Assembly: GCA_027563935.2 (NCBI GenBank)
Contig: CM050451.1
Span: forward strand, 26,737,565 to 26,801,564
From: Costus lasius
Taxonomy: Eukaryota > Streptophyta > Magnoliopsida > Zingiberales > Costaceae
Direction: 5' to 3'
Length of the DNA: 64,000 nucleotides
Under the pieces are notes generated by a model that saw nothing but the letters and a program-made list of their open reading frames with translations, had not been told where the DNA came from and searched no databases. Position 1 is the first letter of the stretch. Each line of letters begins with the position of its first letter. Shown piece by piece: positions 1 through 11,144 of this stretch. Position numbers and translations under genes: made by a program.

Positions 1-296
1 AGAGTTATTGAGAGAAAAAATGGCGGACGACGGAGAGAACAGAAATGGCATGCTATCACGGGCGAACACCATAATCACGGCCTGGCTGTGATTCACATTG
101 TGCTGCAAAAAATGCTTGGCTTTGATTCCCTATTCTCCAGAAAGTGTTCCTACAATATAGAATAAATCTCAATCAGCAAAAACCTCAATGAAAACATAAC
201 AAAACACATCAAAATCCAGCTATAAGAGTTTTCAACTAAAATAAAAAAAATCAACACATCACATAAATAAACAATCAGCAAGGAGCGCTAGTTTTA
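1..296. other. Non-coding 3' part of E1
   Basis: A-rich sequence with no credible ORF. By position it lies between the pol remnant of E1 and whatever follows it on the minus strand. From about 281 it matches the GCGCTAG spacer that follows pol in E2 and E3. I see nothing else in it. Confidence 0.5.
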
Positions 297-312
297 GGTC
301 TATAGCTCGACC
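297..312 (-). other. Post-pol stem-loop of E1
   Basis: On the minus strand this reads GGTC, an eight-base loop, GACC, just downstream of the pol-remnant stop. The same stem-loop at the same place occurs in E2 (16177-16192), E3 (35001-35016) and E4 (42071-42086). The second stem-loop found in those elements (CTTGGG-loop-CCCAAG) is decayed here. Confidence 0.55.
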
Positions 313-326
313 ATAAACAGTGTTTA

Positions 327-905
327 TCAACCCACACCAGATGAATCAAAAAGGGTGAGAACACCCCTTTTATTAGTTCGATCATCCAGATAATAGTGTT
401 TTAGTCTCTGGCCATTCACAATAAAACTTCCTATATGCTCTACCCAAATCTTGATAGCCCCATGAGGATATACTTGTTGCACAATGATGGGTCCTGACCA
501 CCTTGTTCTTGACTTTCCATGAAACAATTTTAGCCTAGAGTTAAAGAACAGAACTCTATCACCTTCAAGAAATTCCTCTTTGATAATGCGCTGGTCGTGC
601 CATTGCTTAGTGTGTTCTTTGTTCATATCAGTGTTGACTATCATTTGATATGTAAAGTTGTTACCAAGGAACTCTTGGTGAGAGTTGCTAGGAAGGCTCT
701 CGTACTCAATCTTCTTTTCTTCTATCTCTCCTAAGATCACTTTAGAAAGAGTTTCCAGCTTCGATGACTTGGACTCCAAAACTGGGTGCGAGTCCAACAA
801 TATGGAATATTCAATAGTGTGGTCATCAATGTCTCGGTCCTCAGCATCAAGCAAACATAGTTCTAGCGGGTCGATGTCTCTCTTGTACGGTTCAATGTGT
901 TTCAC
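327..905 (-). pseudogene. In-frame fusion of RT N-terminal linker to integrase C-terminal tail (E1)
   Basis: Open frame of 192 residues. The first ~95 residues match the protease-RT linker of E3 (the DPLEL and ESLPSN..EFLGN..TY stretches; compare 31905-32160). The rest matches the integrase C-terminal region (WHDQR, LFFNSRLKLFHGKSRTRWSGP, GSFIVNGQRLKHYY; compare 34690-34960). All of reverse transcriptase, RNase H and the integrase core are missing at a junction near 610-625, yet the frame stays open across it. Upstream the frame continues into protease but is broken by two stops between 906 and 983. This is a deletion derivative of pol, not a working enzyme. Confidence 0.8.
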
Positions 906-1446
906 ATCTCTCTCTATGATATCAACACGCCAACATGTACCTATAAGAGAAGCTTTCTTTAAAGAGTCTCATAAATTAAATTATACAACATTCTCACCGA
1001 TGTTTAAATCCAATTTCTCATTTTTGACATCGACCACCGCACCAGCTGTGGCAAGGAATGTTCTCCCAAGAATGATAGGCAATCTGTCATCCTCATCAAT
1101 CTCTGGCACAACAAAATCTGTCAGAATAAAATAGTTGCCTACTTTGACAGGGACATCCTCCACAATCCCAATAGCTCGGCGGATTGATCTATCAGCCAAC
1201 TGTAGTGAAATGGTGGTTGCCTTCAAGTCTCCTAAATTCAGCTTCTTGCACAAGGACAGGGGTATCAAACTAACACTCGCCCCCAAGTCACAAAGGGCAT
1301 GCTAGCATGTCATCTCCCTAATCTGGCAAGGTATGGAAAAACTGCCTGGGTCCTTGTGCTTTTGGAGGGGTTTGTTTTGGATAATCACGCTGCACTCCGT
1401 AGGAGACAAAAGGCATCTCTGACAATACATCGACAAAAGGCATGTT
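906..1446 (-). pseudogene. Retropepsin-like protease of E1, 5' part cut off by solo LTR
   Basis: The minus frame encodes the aspartic protease typical of Athila polyproteins: the active-site motif CDLGAS near 1272-1290, then PLSLCKKL, LADRS, VEDVPVKVG, and ILGRTFLATAGAVVDVKN near the C end. Two stops follow near 965-983; the first falls where E2 and E3 keep a CAA codon, so it looks like a C-to-T change. Upstream of about 1330 the match to E2 protease continues with frameshifts until 1446, where the inserted LTR begins. The protease would process the Gag-Pol polyprotein. Non-functional as it stands. Confidence 0.8.
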
Positions 1447-3669
1447 TGTTAGGGAATACCGGGTGTAATTTAAAATTTTGCAGTCCCAGGACGCAGCGGA
1501 AGAATCATTACACCCGAAACATATTCCGGTCCCAAGGATCCATGCGAGAGAGAAGACACAAGGATGTGTTAGAGATGTACTTCTTTTGCTTGTCTAGACG
1601 TCGAAGCCATGTTGAAGGCGCCCAAGTGTTCGCCCTCTACAAGTATCCACGCGTCGACTCCTTGATCGTTGCTCCCTTCCACGCTTGGTGCTAGCCTCGG
1701 GAAGAGAATCGAGCCTTAGGGTTCCTTCACTCTTCTTACGCCACCTCCAAGGTTCATGCGCCAAGTGCAAGGAAGATGCCGCCAACTCCTTATCCTCTTC
1801 ACTCCAAGAGAAGAGGGAGAAGAAGAGCTTTGGCCTTGAGGAAGATTGAGAGGAAGTCACGCCACCAAGTCCTTCTCCAAGTCACGTCAAGAGGAGAGGA
1901 AGGAGAAGACTTTCGGCCACTAGTAGGAAGAAGGGTTGCACCACTTTGATGTTGTCGCCCTTTTGCCCTTGCTCTCGCCCCTCTATGTGTGTTCACGTCT
2001 CCAAGCGTTCATCATCTAGAGAGGGCGACAATGGGTCCTATAAATAGGACTAGAGGCGGTTTGGGCAAGGGCTAGGATCATGCCAAGTGTATGGCTAGGA
2101 TGAGGTGTCTTGAGGCAAGGAAAGTCTCCAAGACTTTACCATAAACCTCATTCAACCTATCCATAAATGTCCAAGCGCTATATCAACCCAAGACATGCCT
2201 CAAATGCATTCTTACCATCAAAGGATAAGTGGCTAGGCGAAACATGCATGAGGAATTCGGCTAGGGTGGTGTCTTGGGAGAAACTAGGGTTTGAGGTAAG
2301 GTAAGTCTCCAAGACATTACCATATACTTCTTCCCTATATCCATATGCGCCTAGGAACTTCCCATAAAAGTTCTCAAGCCATATCAGCCCCAAGACTTGC
2401 CTTAGAGGCAAGTATTCCATCCAAGGAAGAGGGGCTAGGCGCCCTTTACTTCCATAATGAAGCAAAGGCGCCTCCCTCACCCCATTATGCCCCTAGGCGC
2501 CAATGGGGTGAGATTTCTCCCCATTATACCCTTTTAAGCCAATTCCTCTTCATGACAACTAATTATTGGGCCTCATTGGATAATGAGCTAGCCCAAACTT
2601 CATGGCATGGGTTGATTAAGCCATTAGATCTAATCCAATGCAACCCTAATCCAAATGTGACCAATTAAGGTCAATTTCGGGTCAACCTGCCAAAAATGAA
2701 GTTTGGCTCCAATAACTTTCTTCCAACTCATCAGGCCCATTGGCACTGATGAAATCTTCCAAATGGATCCAAGTTATCCAATAACTTGATCCTAAGGCTT
2801 CTGATTAAAGCAACGTCAAGAGTCTATTGCGTGTGACCCCGTAGGATCCTTATGACGATGGCAATGATGTAAACATCATAAGTAGTGAGGGGTATCTAGC
2901 AACACATCACTACTACCCATGTCATAGGACTTAAGTCATTATGGCAACAACTCCTAACAAGCAACGAGGATTCCCATTGCATTATAGATCCCTTTGCTTA
3001 AACTGATATCCTGCCATTGGATTAGTCTCAAGTTTATTATCCAATGCATTGGTCATGACTCAACAAGTGTGGCCACACTTTCCTGTCATGCACCAATAAG
3101 GTGGGGCGCCCCGAGTGGATATCATGCTTCCAATAAGGAAGGGGCAAATCCTACTATTGGTCATCCATGTCTCTACATGACTTATGACATGCCCAATGAC
3201 AGTCGTTTTGATCTCCCAGTTACGGAGAGACGTAAGACTGTATTAAAGCATACCCATCATCAAATCTAGACATGAATACCTCAAGTCTAAGGATCAATGC
3301 AAACCTCTTGCATGTGAGATTGACTTGTTGACTAGACAAGTCAATCCTCACGGTGGATCACTCCAGTGCATCCAATGCACCTGTATGTCTGCGTTACTGT
3401 GCCCCGCACCTAACCAGCCCATACACCAGTCTCACATGTACCAAAGCTGTCCCATATCTGCTAAGGTACCTTGTCTGGGGATAGCTTATGAGAATGGATC
3501 CAATCCAAACTCCTGGGACATTATTTATGCAACTCAATACATCAACGCAGGTAGAGAAGTCTGCATAATAATGACCATGCCTATATAAAGAGTAATAGTT
3601 CTATCAAAGTACATTCAAACAATGCCTGACCATGTCCATACATTGGTCTCTAGGGCATATACACCAACA
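1447..3669 (-). mobile_element. Solo LTR, Angela-like copia, target duplication ATGTT
   Basis: The 2223-bp insert interrupts E1 protease exactly between bases that are contiguous in E2. It is flanked by ATGTT at 1442-1446 and 3670-3674. The ends are TG...CA; on the minus strand it starts TGTTGGTGTATATGCC and ends CCCTAACA, close to the copia LTR ends at 10054 and 21142. No PBS or coding region follows, so it is a solo LTR left by LTR-LTR recombination. A TATA-like TATTTATA lies at 2039-2046 on the minus strand. Short ORFs inside it look fortuitous. E1 must be older than this insertion. Confidence 0.9.
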
Positions 3670-3674
3670 ATGTT

Positions 3675-5255
3675 AATATAAAGCTTTTTCAGAACTTCAA
3701 GAAACTTACCAAATTGCTTGTCTAGCTTGGCCTTGACTAATCTCTGTGGAAAAGGGATGGGGGGTTTGTAGGCAGGTGGTCCGACATAAGGTCTTTCTTC
3801 TTCAACTGACTTAGATGATGCTGGTGCTTTCTCCATACTGATCTCTGGTGTCTGTGGAACTTCAGGTTCCTGCACTTGCTCTTCATTTTTTGGCATCTTT
3901 GGGTCCTCGAGCTACTTTCCACTTCTTGAGATTGCATTGCAATACTCCCTCGGATTGACCTCTGGTTGAGATGAGAGTTTTCCTAAAGGTTTAGTGGATG
4001 AGCTAGCTTGCTGGGCTATCTGGGTTTCCAGCATCTTGTTATGAGCAACTAAGGCATCCATCCCTGATATAACCTGTTTCAGGGTCTCATTGAGTTCTTT
4101 ATTTTGATTGATCTGTGCCGCCATAAAAGTCTCAAGAAGAGACTCCAAATTTGACTTTTGTAGGGGAGTGTAAGTCCTGGCTTGGAAGTCTAGAGGTTGC
4201 CTGAAGTTTGATTGTGGAACTTGTACTGGTTGTATTGGCTGGGCAATCCAATATGGGAAATTAGAGTGATTACACCATCCTGGATTGTATGTATTGGAGT
4301 ATGGGTTATTCAAAGGGTTAATGTTTCCAACAACATTCATCTGTTCATGGGGGTTCTGGATGAACTGACTGCTCCCCAATTGACATTCATGACCAGCATG
4401 TCCTGTAATTCCTCATAACTCACAAGATACAATATTAGATTCAGCAGAGTTGATTGTAAAAGAATTCATCCGCTTAGTTAAAGAATCTACCTTAGCGGTG
4501 AGTGAGGTCAAAACATCTACTTCATACTTATCTGCTGCCCAATGAGGGATACCTCTCTCAGATGACCACTGGTGGTAGTTCATCGTCATATCTTCTAAGA
4601 GGTTCATAGCATCTTCAACTCCTCTGTTCATTAAGGCTCCTCCAGCTGCAGCATCTACAATGAGCCTTGTGTTGTAATTTAGCGCATTGTAGAACGTGTG
4701 AATTAGCACCCAAGTTTCTATGTTGTGGTGTGGGCACATTCTCTGCAACTCCTTGAATCTGTCCCAAGCCTCATACAAGGATTCTCCATCTTTTTGCATG
4801 AAGTTCGTGATTTGATTTTTCAGATGTATTGTCTTGGAAGGAGGGAAGTACTTTGAAAGGAAGGCTTATGACAATTCTGCCCATGTCCTTATAGAAGCTG
4901 AAGGTATTGTGTGAAGCCATGCTCTTACTTTGTCCCTCAAAGAGAATGGAAATAGTCTTAACTTGATAGCATTAGTAGAAACTCCATTAATTTTTAATGT
5001 ATCGCAGTACTCTAAAAATCTAGTAAGATGCATGTTGGGGTCCTCAAGAGGAGAACCACCAAATTGATGTTGTTGAACCATGGAAAGTAAAGCAGGTTTA
5101 ATCTCAAAATTATTGGCCTCTACAATAGGCCTAGCAATTCCAGATTGTAATCCATGTACGTAGGGGGCAGCATAATCTCTCAGTGTTCTGTTGTTGTTGT
5201 TCTCCGCAGGTTGGAGTGCTTGATTATTTTTCTGGTCTAGTGGGATGTGCTCCAT
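3675..5255 (-). pseudogene. gag (capsid/nucleocapsid) and linker of E1
   Basis: Minus-strand Gag begins at the ATG ending at 5255 (MEHIPLDQ). It has the NNFEIKPALLSMVQQ and FGGSPLEDPNMHL stretches, then the capsid-like retrotransposon gag domain (LRLFPFSLRDKVRAWL, FMQKDGESLYEAWDRFKEL). A stop near 4866 and a frame break near 4800 split it. The zinc knuckle near 4385-4435 is damaged: a TGA replaces its second cysteine. A proline/glutamine-rich linker follows (4379-3912), then the conserved ERPYVGPPAYKPPIPFPQRL and KLYINI segment, which ends at the solo LTR. Gag would package element RNA into cytoplasmic particles. Confidence 0.85.
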
Positions 5256-5504
5256 CTGGTTTTGGTCGTCTTTTAGCTGAAGTTATTTTTGTTTTCTCCT
5301 TCTTCTGAATGTCCGCTCTATCTCAAGATCTATTTCGAAAATTCACCTGCCCTGGAGCTTCTTTGCATATAAAGATGTCAGACACAGTTATGAAGTTCTA
5401 AGGCAGATGACAAGTAGAAAGTAATAAAAAATAGCAGTAAAGTAAAAGAACTAACTAAAGCTTAGTATACTAATCCTTAGAAATATACTAATATCAAGCG
5501 TTGC

Positions 5505-5522
5505 TCCCCGGCAACCGCACCA
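5505..5522 (-). other. Primer binding site of E1
   Basis: On the minus strand, six bases after the 5' LTR end: TGGTGCGGTTGCCGGGGA, two mismatches from the E2 site TGGCGCCGTTGCCGGGGA. As I recall, Athila elements prime from tRNA-Asp, and this sequence fits that 3' acceptor end. Confidence 0.75.
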
Positions 5523-6406
5523 AGAACTTGACACGTCCTGCAAGTGCATGGTTATGTCGAAGTAATATAAAAGGTTGTCGAACCCACAAGGAGCAAGGTT
5601 AAGTACCAGAGAATCTAAGTCTCAATAGCTAAGCAATTCGAAACGGGGTTTTGAGAGCAATAAGTGAAAACAAGAAATCAAACGCAACGACGAGGAAGTT
5701 ATTTATATGAGAGAGATCGGGACTTTGGTATCCACCACACTAACGTATCTAACATGCGAAGAAAAGGATCTATTACAAGAGTTCATAATTTTGTATAAGG
5801 AATCTCCCCTAAGTTACAGGATGCCCCCTCTCGGTGGTACACCCTGGTACTTATCCGGAACGATTTCCTTCTCTCGTGGTGGATCTTTCTAGATAAACCC
5901 TATGAGTTCTGTGGAAAATTATATTACCCTCGAGTGAAAACCAAGCATTCTTGTGTCATGGATTTACAAGTTTTACCTAGGGGTTCCACCACCATGACCC
6001 TCCTCTCGGTATGGATCGTGTTAGCTAAAACATGGTATTACGCGGCCAAAGCAATATCACGGAATAAACACAGCAAGGTAAAATATACTCATATGTACAT
6101 CAAAATAACAGAATTAAATTAAAATAGCATGAAAGAAATCGTCTGCGGGCTTCAACCAAGTCCCGAAAAAGGGTTTACACTATAGAATTCATTAAAACTC
6201 ATAAGAATCTCTCTAAAAAGTCAGGAAAATGGATACAAAGCATTTTAGAGAGGAAGGAGAGGATGAAACGAACAAGATCCCCAAAAATCATGAAGATCTG
6301 ACGCTCCAATCTCTCAAAATCGCCCTAAAATCATTGTGTCACCACTTCTGTCCGCCCTAGCCATTTCGAGCACGATTTCTCTCTCATTTGGCCATAAAAA
6401 TTGGGG

Positions 6407-6414
6407 CTTTTATA
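6407..6414 (-). promoter_or_regulatory. TATA box of E1 LTR
   Basis: TATAAAAG followed by CCCCAA on the minus strand, a context repeated in the E2 and E3 LTRs (12043-12050, 28515-28522). It lies 170-350 bp downstream of the palindrome remnants. Confidence 0.6.
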
Positions 6415-6540
6415 TTCTTTGTGTTCTCCTTCGAATTAGCTTTCCAAAAAGTCCTCTCTTGCCAAATTTGGACATCTCTAGGGCTCAAAATTGCCAAAAA
6501 TTTGAGCAGGTGTGGGTTGCCCAGTAAGAATCATGGGGAT

Positions 6541-6756
6541 TCACCAGGTGGTGAAATCCTCTGTACAGTTCTATCGAGTAAAAATCACCAGTGAACCCCA
6601 CGAGGTTCACCTACCAGTGAAGTCTCCTGTATGTTTCTGTGCGAATTGCCTCAAAGAGAATCACAAGTGAACCCCGCCCGGTTCACCAGGCGATGAAGTC
6701 TTCTGTGAACTTTCAAACATCCGGTGAAAGCACCAATGAACCCGCCGGGTTCACCT
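6541..6756. repeat. Degenerate spaced palindrome array in E1 LTR
   Basis: Three decayed copies of the GGTGAACCCC/GGGGTTCACC palindrome, at 6591-6610, 6667-6686 and 6736-6754, spaced 76 and about 69 bp. A half copy (TCACCAGGTGGTGA) lies at 6541. The arms have drifted more than in E2 and E3, as expected for an older LTR. Confidence 0.75.
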
Positions 6757-7019
6757 GGCCGTATTTTTCAAAGTAGCTTGGATTGGGCCCAAATTTGATG
6801 AGCATCTTCGTCTTTATGTAAGGAATCACCTCATGGCCTTAGAATCTTCAAAAGACTTCAAAATTGGGTGATTTTACCTAAAATTCCACAAAAACGAGAA
6901 AAAGTGAAGATTCTGAAGCAATCAAGTAAATAAGTCTAAATAGAGTATAAAAACATTAAAATAGGCCAAGATTTGAGATGAAATAATACTAGATATTACT
7001 GTTAAAATGCAAGGCATCA

Positions 7020-7692
7020 GAGCTTTCATGAATTTTGTAGTGTAAAACCTATTTCGGGGCTTGGTTGAAGCCCACTGATGACTTCTATTTGCTAAACTTA
7101 ATTTAATTATGTTATTTGATCATTCACTTGAGCATATATTTACCTTGTTGGGCTTATTTTGTAATGTTGCTTTGGCCGCGTAATATTGCGTTTTAGCCGA
7201 CGAGATTCATACCGAGAGAAGGATCACGTCGGTGGAATCCCTTGGTAAGACTTGTGAATCCATGACACAAGAGTGCTCGGTTTTCACTCGAGGGTATCAT
7301 AACGTTGCATCAAACGCATAGGGTTTATTTAGAATAATCCACCACGAGAGTAGGAGACCGTTCTAGATAAGCACCGGGGTGTACCACCGAGAGGGTGCAT
7401 CCTGTACCTTAAGGAAGGTTCCTTATGCAAAATTGTGAAGTCATGTAATAGATCATCTTTAACGCAATTAGATTCGTCAGTGCGGTGGATACTAAAGCCC
7501 TGATCTCTCTCATATATACACTCTTCTGTAGTTGTCTTGATTTCTTGCTTTTTGTTAATTAACATCGAAAACCCCCGTCTCGATTTGCTTAGCTATTGAA
7601 ACTTAGACTTTCTAGTACTTAACCTTATTCCCTGTGGGTTCGACAACCTTTTGTATTACTTTGACATAACTGTGCACTTGCAGGACGTGTCA
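7020..7692 (+). repeat. Truncated LTR, inverted relative to E1 LTR
   Basis: The 3' two-thirds of an Athila-like LTR in plus orientation, ending GGACGTGTCA at 7692. It is the reverse complement of 5529 to about 6200, including the CCCTGTGGGTTCGACAA and GTGCACTTGCAGGACGTGTCA-type segments. No primer site follows it, so it is either a 3' LTR or a rearranged fragment. It abuts the E1 LTR end directly at 7019/7020. Confidence 0.8.
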
Positions 7693-7868
7693 GCTGCAGG
7701 TGACCGCATGCCGGAAGCAACAGCAGTGAAGAAGCTGTGTTAGGGCGCCGAAGCAGGGCTCGACGAAGGGACGCATAGAGGAGGAAGAAACCGCACGCAG
7801 GTGGAGATAAGCGCCGACCGGTGAACTCGCATGTAGGCGAGCCAGGTCCGGAACTTCTCACGCGCAAG
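7693..7868. other. Short unassigned GC-rich spacer
   Basis: 176 bp between two LTRs of different families. No recognisable gene. It may be the original target DNA or part of a lost element. Confidence 0.3.
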
Positions 7869-9242
7869 TGATAGGCTCCGCAAGTATACGGACTATCGAA
7901 GTAATATATATGTATCGACCCCACAGAGACCAAATACCAAGTACCGACTAATTGAATTATCACAAGCTAGACAAACCTTAATTGTTGTAAGTAGGTTGCT
8001 AAGTTAAAGCTAATTAAAGAAGCAAGGAAATTACTCGATGGTAAGTCTTAGGACGCACGAGATCAGGGCTAGGGTTAGCCGCCTTGACACGTTATGCATG
8101 GATAGCTAGTAATATAAAATTCTCCTCAACAGTCCTAGGGTAATCTACAAAGGTACAAGTTGTCCTCTCTCAAGGATGCAACGAGGTATTCGCCCGACTA
8201 GACGTCTATCGTCGTAGTACGCTTAGCCGAACAAACCCAATGAGTGCTAGATTGTGTACACCATCCCATCAATTGTACAAGTTGCCCTCTCTCATGGGTA
8301 CAATAAGGTATTTACGCGGTTAGACGTCTACCATCGTAGTACGCTTAGCCGAATAAACCCACTGAGTGCAAGATGGCATACACTACCCATAAACAACCAA
8401 CAACTTTCGTGTCATGATTGAGATACTCATACCTAGGTTATCCAACATCAAGATGTGCCTCTCAGCAATACTAGATATCTAAAAACATAAAGAAAACAAG
8501 ATGGCATTCTGCATTCATGGGGTGCCAATAGGTATGATAGAACAAATTAGGGTTTACAAAATAAGGTTAACAATCCATGCATAAAACATACAAGGGGCTT
8601 TCCCTAGCCCTGAAGCAAGATTAAGCTACAAGATTCATTGTCCAAGACAAAGCATAGATCAATCTCAACGTTACATCCATAGTTAAACAAGGAGAATAAA
8701 AGAAATGAGAATAGGAAGATGGGACTCCCTCAAGGAGGAAGAAGCTGCTAGGTGAGGTCTTCTTCTTCCCCTGATCGGTCGTCTGCCCCTTCACGCTCTT
8801 GTAGCAAAGGGTTTCCTTTCTTCTCCATTCAGTCACCTAGCTCTTCTCTCCCGCCTTCCGTCATCCGTGTGTGCCCCCTTGGCGCCCAAAAATCCTTTCT
8901 TTTGTGTCCTCGCCTCCTCTTGTCGAATTCCCTTTTTGCCCTTATGAAACCTTCTATCCAGCGTAGGGAAGGTGAGGGTTAAAATCTGAAAAATCAGCAT
9001 CAGGCGACATAGAAGCCACGGGGTGTGATTCTAGTCGCTGGGTAGGTTGTGATTCTCGCTGAGAACACTGATCCAGCAGGAAATGGATGCGTCCTCTCGC
9101 TTTTTTCCTGAAATGAAGCAAAAACACAAAAGCGTATTCCGAAGACTTCGCGATAATTCAAAGTATAATCAAGTATAATTACGAGAAGAGTGAAAATATA
9201 ATGGTAAAGTCACATGAGAAACCCTATATAAAAATGACTTAA
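7869..9242 (-). repeat. 3' LTR of a minus-strand gypsy element, family not resolved
   Basis: The plus-strand left end is TGATAGGCTCCGCAAGTATACGG, followed by a leader-like GACCCCACAGAGACCAA block analogous to the Athila U5 ends here. The right end near 9240 meets a purine-rich minus-strand tract, CTTGAGGACAAGCAAGAG then AAGTCTAGGAGATTT. That is the polypurine region these gypsy elements place before the 3' LTR. The exact right border is uncertain by a few bases. No palindrome array is present, so this family differs from E1-E3. Confidence 0.65.
8153..8389. repeat. Two-copy tandem repeat, 122-bp period, in LTR
   Basis: The block starting GTACAAGTTG at 8153 recurs at 8275. Both copies contain TAGACGTCTA, CGTAGTACGCTTAGCCGAA and the AAACCCA.TGAGTGC segment. 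The copies differ at scattered positions, so the duplication is not recent. Confidence 0.8.
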
Positions 9243-10053
9243 GAAATCTCCTAGACTTGGACTCTTGCTTGTCCTCAAGCAAAGATAAAATGAAGCTAAG
9301 TTGTAAGGATGATCCATAAGACTTGAGTCCAAGCCTCTCTAGGATAATGCTAGTACCAATCCATGCAATGATAAAAACACCCCACATGTGGCGGACTCCT
9401 GTCAGATATAAAAATGGCAAGCGTTGTAACCCGAAGTAAACACGTTCCACACATAGTTTCCACATACAATAATCAATGTTCTAGTTCCTCCCGATACATA
9501 GTTCGGATCCTCCAAGCCATTCGAGATGGAAGTAAAAAGAAAGATATCAAAATGCTCCACAAATGACGTAAATGTATACAACTTTTTGGAATGTTAATAG
9601 AGGATCTTTTTCCCCCTTTTTTTCTCTTTTTTTTTTCGAAATGTCTCTAGACTTTGCTAGAGAATCTTTTCTATTTGTGTTTCCTTTTTTTTGGAATGAC
9701 TATTAACGAAAGTTGGGTGACAAAAGTGGAGGAGGTTTCAGTTGTAACAGGTAAGAGGGAGGAACCAGTCGATATCAAATCAAGTGTGATAAACTAGTGG
9801 CATCTCACAATTTAAGTAGGTGCGCGGCCTATCAAGAGTCAATCCTTTAGTTATCTTTCACGAGGGGATGAATCGCAGCACAATAGATCAGTATAAGCAA
9901 AATCAATAGAAAGGTAGGATCATGCATATAAATCATACTAACAGCAAGAAGCAACTTAAAATCATGCCCGAAGACAAGCAAGATACACAATTGATTTCTA
10001 GAACATAAGGAGACAGTTATCTAACTAACTAAAATAATAATCAACAACAAAGG
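9243..10053 (-). other. 3' non-coding region of the element owning the 7869-9242 LTR
   Basis: No credible gene. It starts with the polypurine tract in minus sense and contains long T/C runs near 9608-9695. The region ends at the copia LTR start at 10054; the rest of the host element is not in the window because the copia insertion lost its right half. Confidence 0.5.
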
Positions 10054-10115
10054 TGTTGGTGTATATGCCTTTAGACCCGTTGTTGGTCTTGTTTGTACTA
10101 CTCGATATTGATATT

Positions 10116-10117
10116 TA

Positions 10118-10182
<65 letters not shown>
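10116..10182. repeat. (AT)n microsatellite
   Basis: About 65 bp of alternating T and A with one G interruption, inside the copia LTR. Prone to slippage. Confidence 0.95.
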
Positions 10183-10183
<1 letters not shown>

Positions 10184-11090
10184 TTCTGGCATTGTCGTTA
10201 TTATGCTATGTTTACATCTATGATTATGTACATGGATAATAATGTCCCTGGAGACAGATTGTATCTGTGCTCAAATGGTGTGTCCCCAGTCGAGTACCTG
10301 AGTGGATAAGGGACAGCTCTGGTACATGAGAGACTGGTATATGGGTTGGTTATGCACGGGGTGCTAACGCGGGCATATGGGTATATCAATGGTGGATATA
10401 CTGGACCGACCCGATGTGAGACTTTAACTTGGTGTCATGAGTTAAGCTCACAAGTGACAGGAGATGCATTGATCCCTTGACTTGAGGTCATTGACTCTTC
10501 TATATGGTTAGGGACATGTTTTGATACAACCTAACGCCTCGCCGTAGCAGGGAGGTCATAACGGTTGTCATTGGGTATGTCACGACCCATATGAGAAGAT
10601 CAATGGACAGACATAGGATTTGCCCTTTGCTGCGGGAAGCTTGATATCCATGGGGCCCCCCTATGGTTGCATGACTGGAAGTGTATGGCCATACCCAGGT
10701 GAAAGCCTGATTTAGTCATGACCATGAGATTGGGTGAAAACAAAGTGGTGACACACTTTGTCCAATCGGATATCAGTTTAGCAAAGAGACTGTAATGCAT
10801 CGGTATCTTGTTGCGATGATGGGGATGTCGATGCTGATATCCATTCCGAAGACTTGGGTAGCAACGAGGCACTGCTAGGTGCCACTCACTGCTTGTGATG
10901 ACCTAAGTTCATCACTGCCAACGTCAGAGGAACCTACAGGGTCGCACAACTTGAAACTCGGGTTCTCGTATTGATCGGGTAGCCTATTGATCGAGTTATT
11001 GGATAACTCGGATCTGATTGGGAGAATCCATCAGTGCCACTGTGCCTGATGAGTTGGAAGGGACTTATTGGAGATAACTTCATTTTTGGA

Positions 11091-11144
11091 CCAGATGGGC
11101 CAATTGGGCCCAACTAGATAAATGGGCCAAATAGGCCCAACAGG
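11091..11144. repeat. Left part of GGGCCCAACAGG tandem repeat
   Basis: Direct repeats of the type AATGGGCCAAATAGGCCCAACAGG. E2 inserted inside this tandem array and duplicated ACAGG (11140-11144). The array continues at 20395-20515. Confidence 0.75.

Larger units (their letters stand above)
1..7019 (-). mobile_element. E1: Athila-like Ty3/gypsy element, pol-deleted, 3' end outside window
   Basis: Read on the minus strand the order is 5' LTR (5529-7019), primer binding site (5505-5522), gag (5255 to about 3675), protease (about 1440-981), a fused RT-linker/integrase-tail ORF (905-327), then non-coding DNA running off the left edge. Gag, protease and integrase tail resemble those of E2 and E3 in this window, and the primer site fits the Athila type. 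Reverse transcriptase, RNase H and the integrase core are missing, so the element is non-autonomous. An unrelated solo LTR splits it at 1447-3669. The 3' LTR and any downstream ORF would lie left of the window. Confidence 0.85.
5529..7019 (-). repeat. 5' LTR of E1
   Basis: 1491 bp, with ends TGACAC...GGCATCA on the plus strand (TGATGCC...GTGTCA on the minus strand). It resembles the E2 and E3 LTRs. On the minus strand the order is degenerate palindrome array (6754-6591), TATA box (6414-6407), then the transcribed R/U5 part and PBS. The U5-side half (5529 to about 6200) is complementary to 7020-7692. Confidence 0.85.

Noticed and set aside
1447..3669. ORFs of 65-131 codons as genes
   Set aside because: They lie within a solo LTR with a clear target duplication and have no domain signal.
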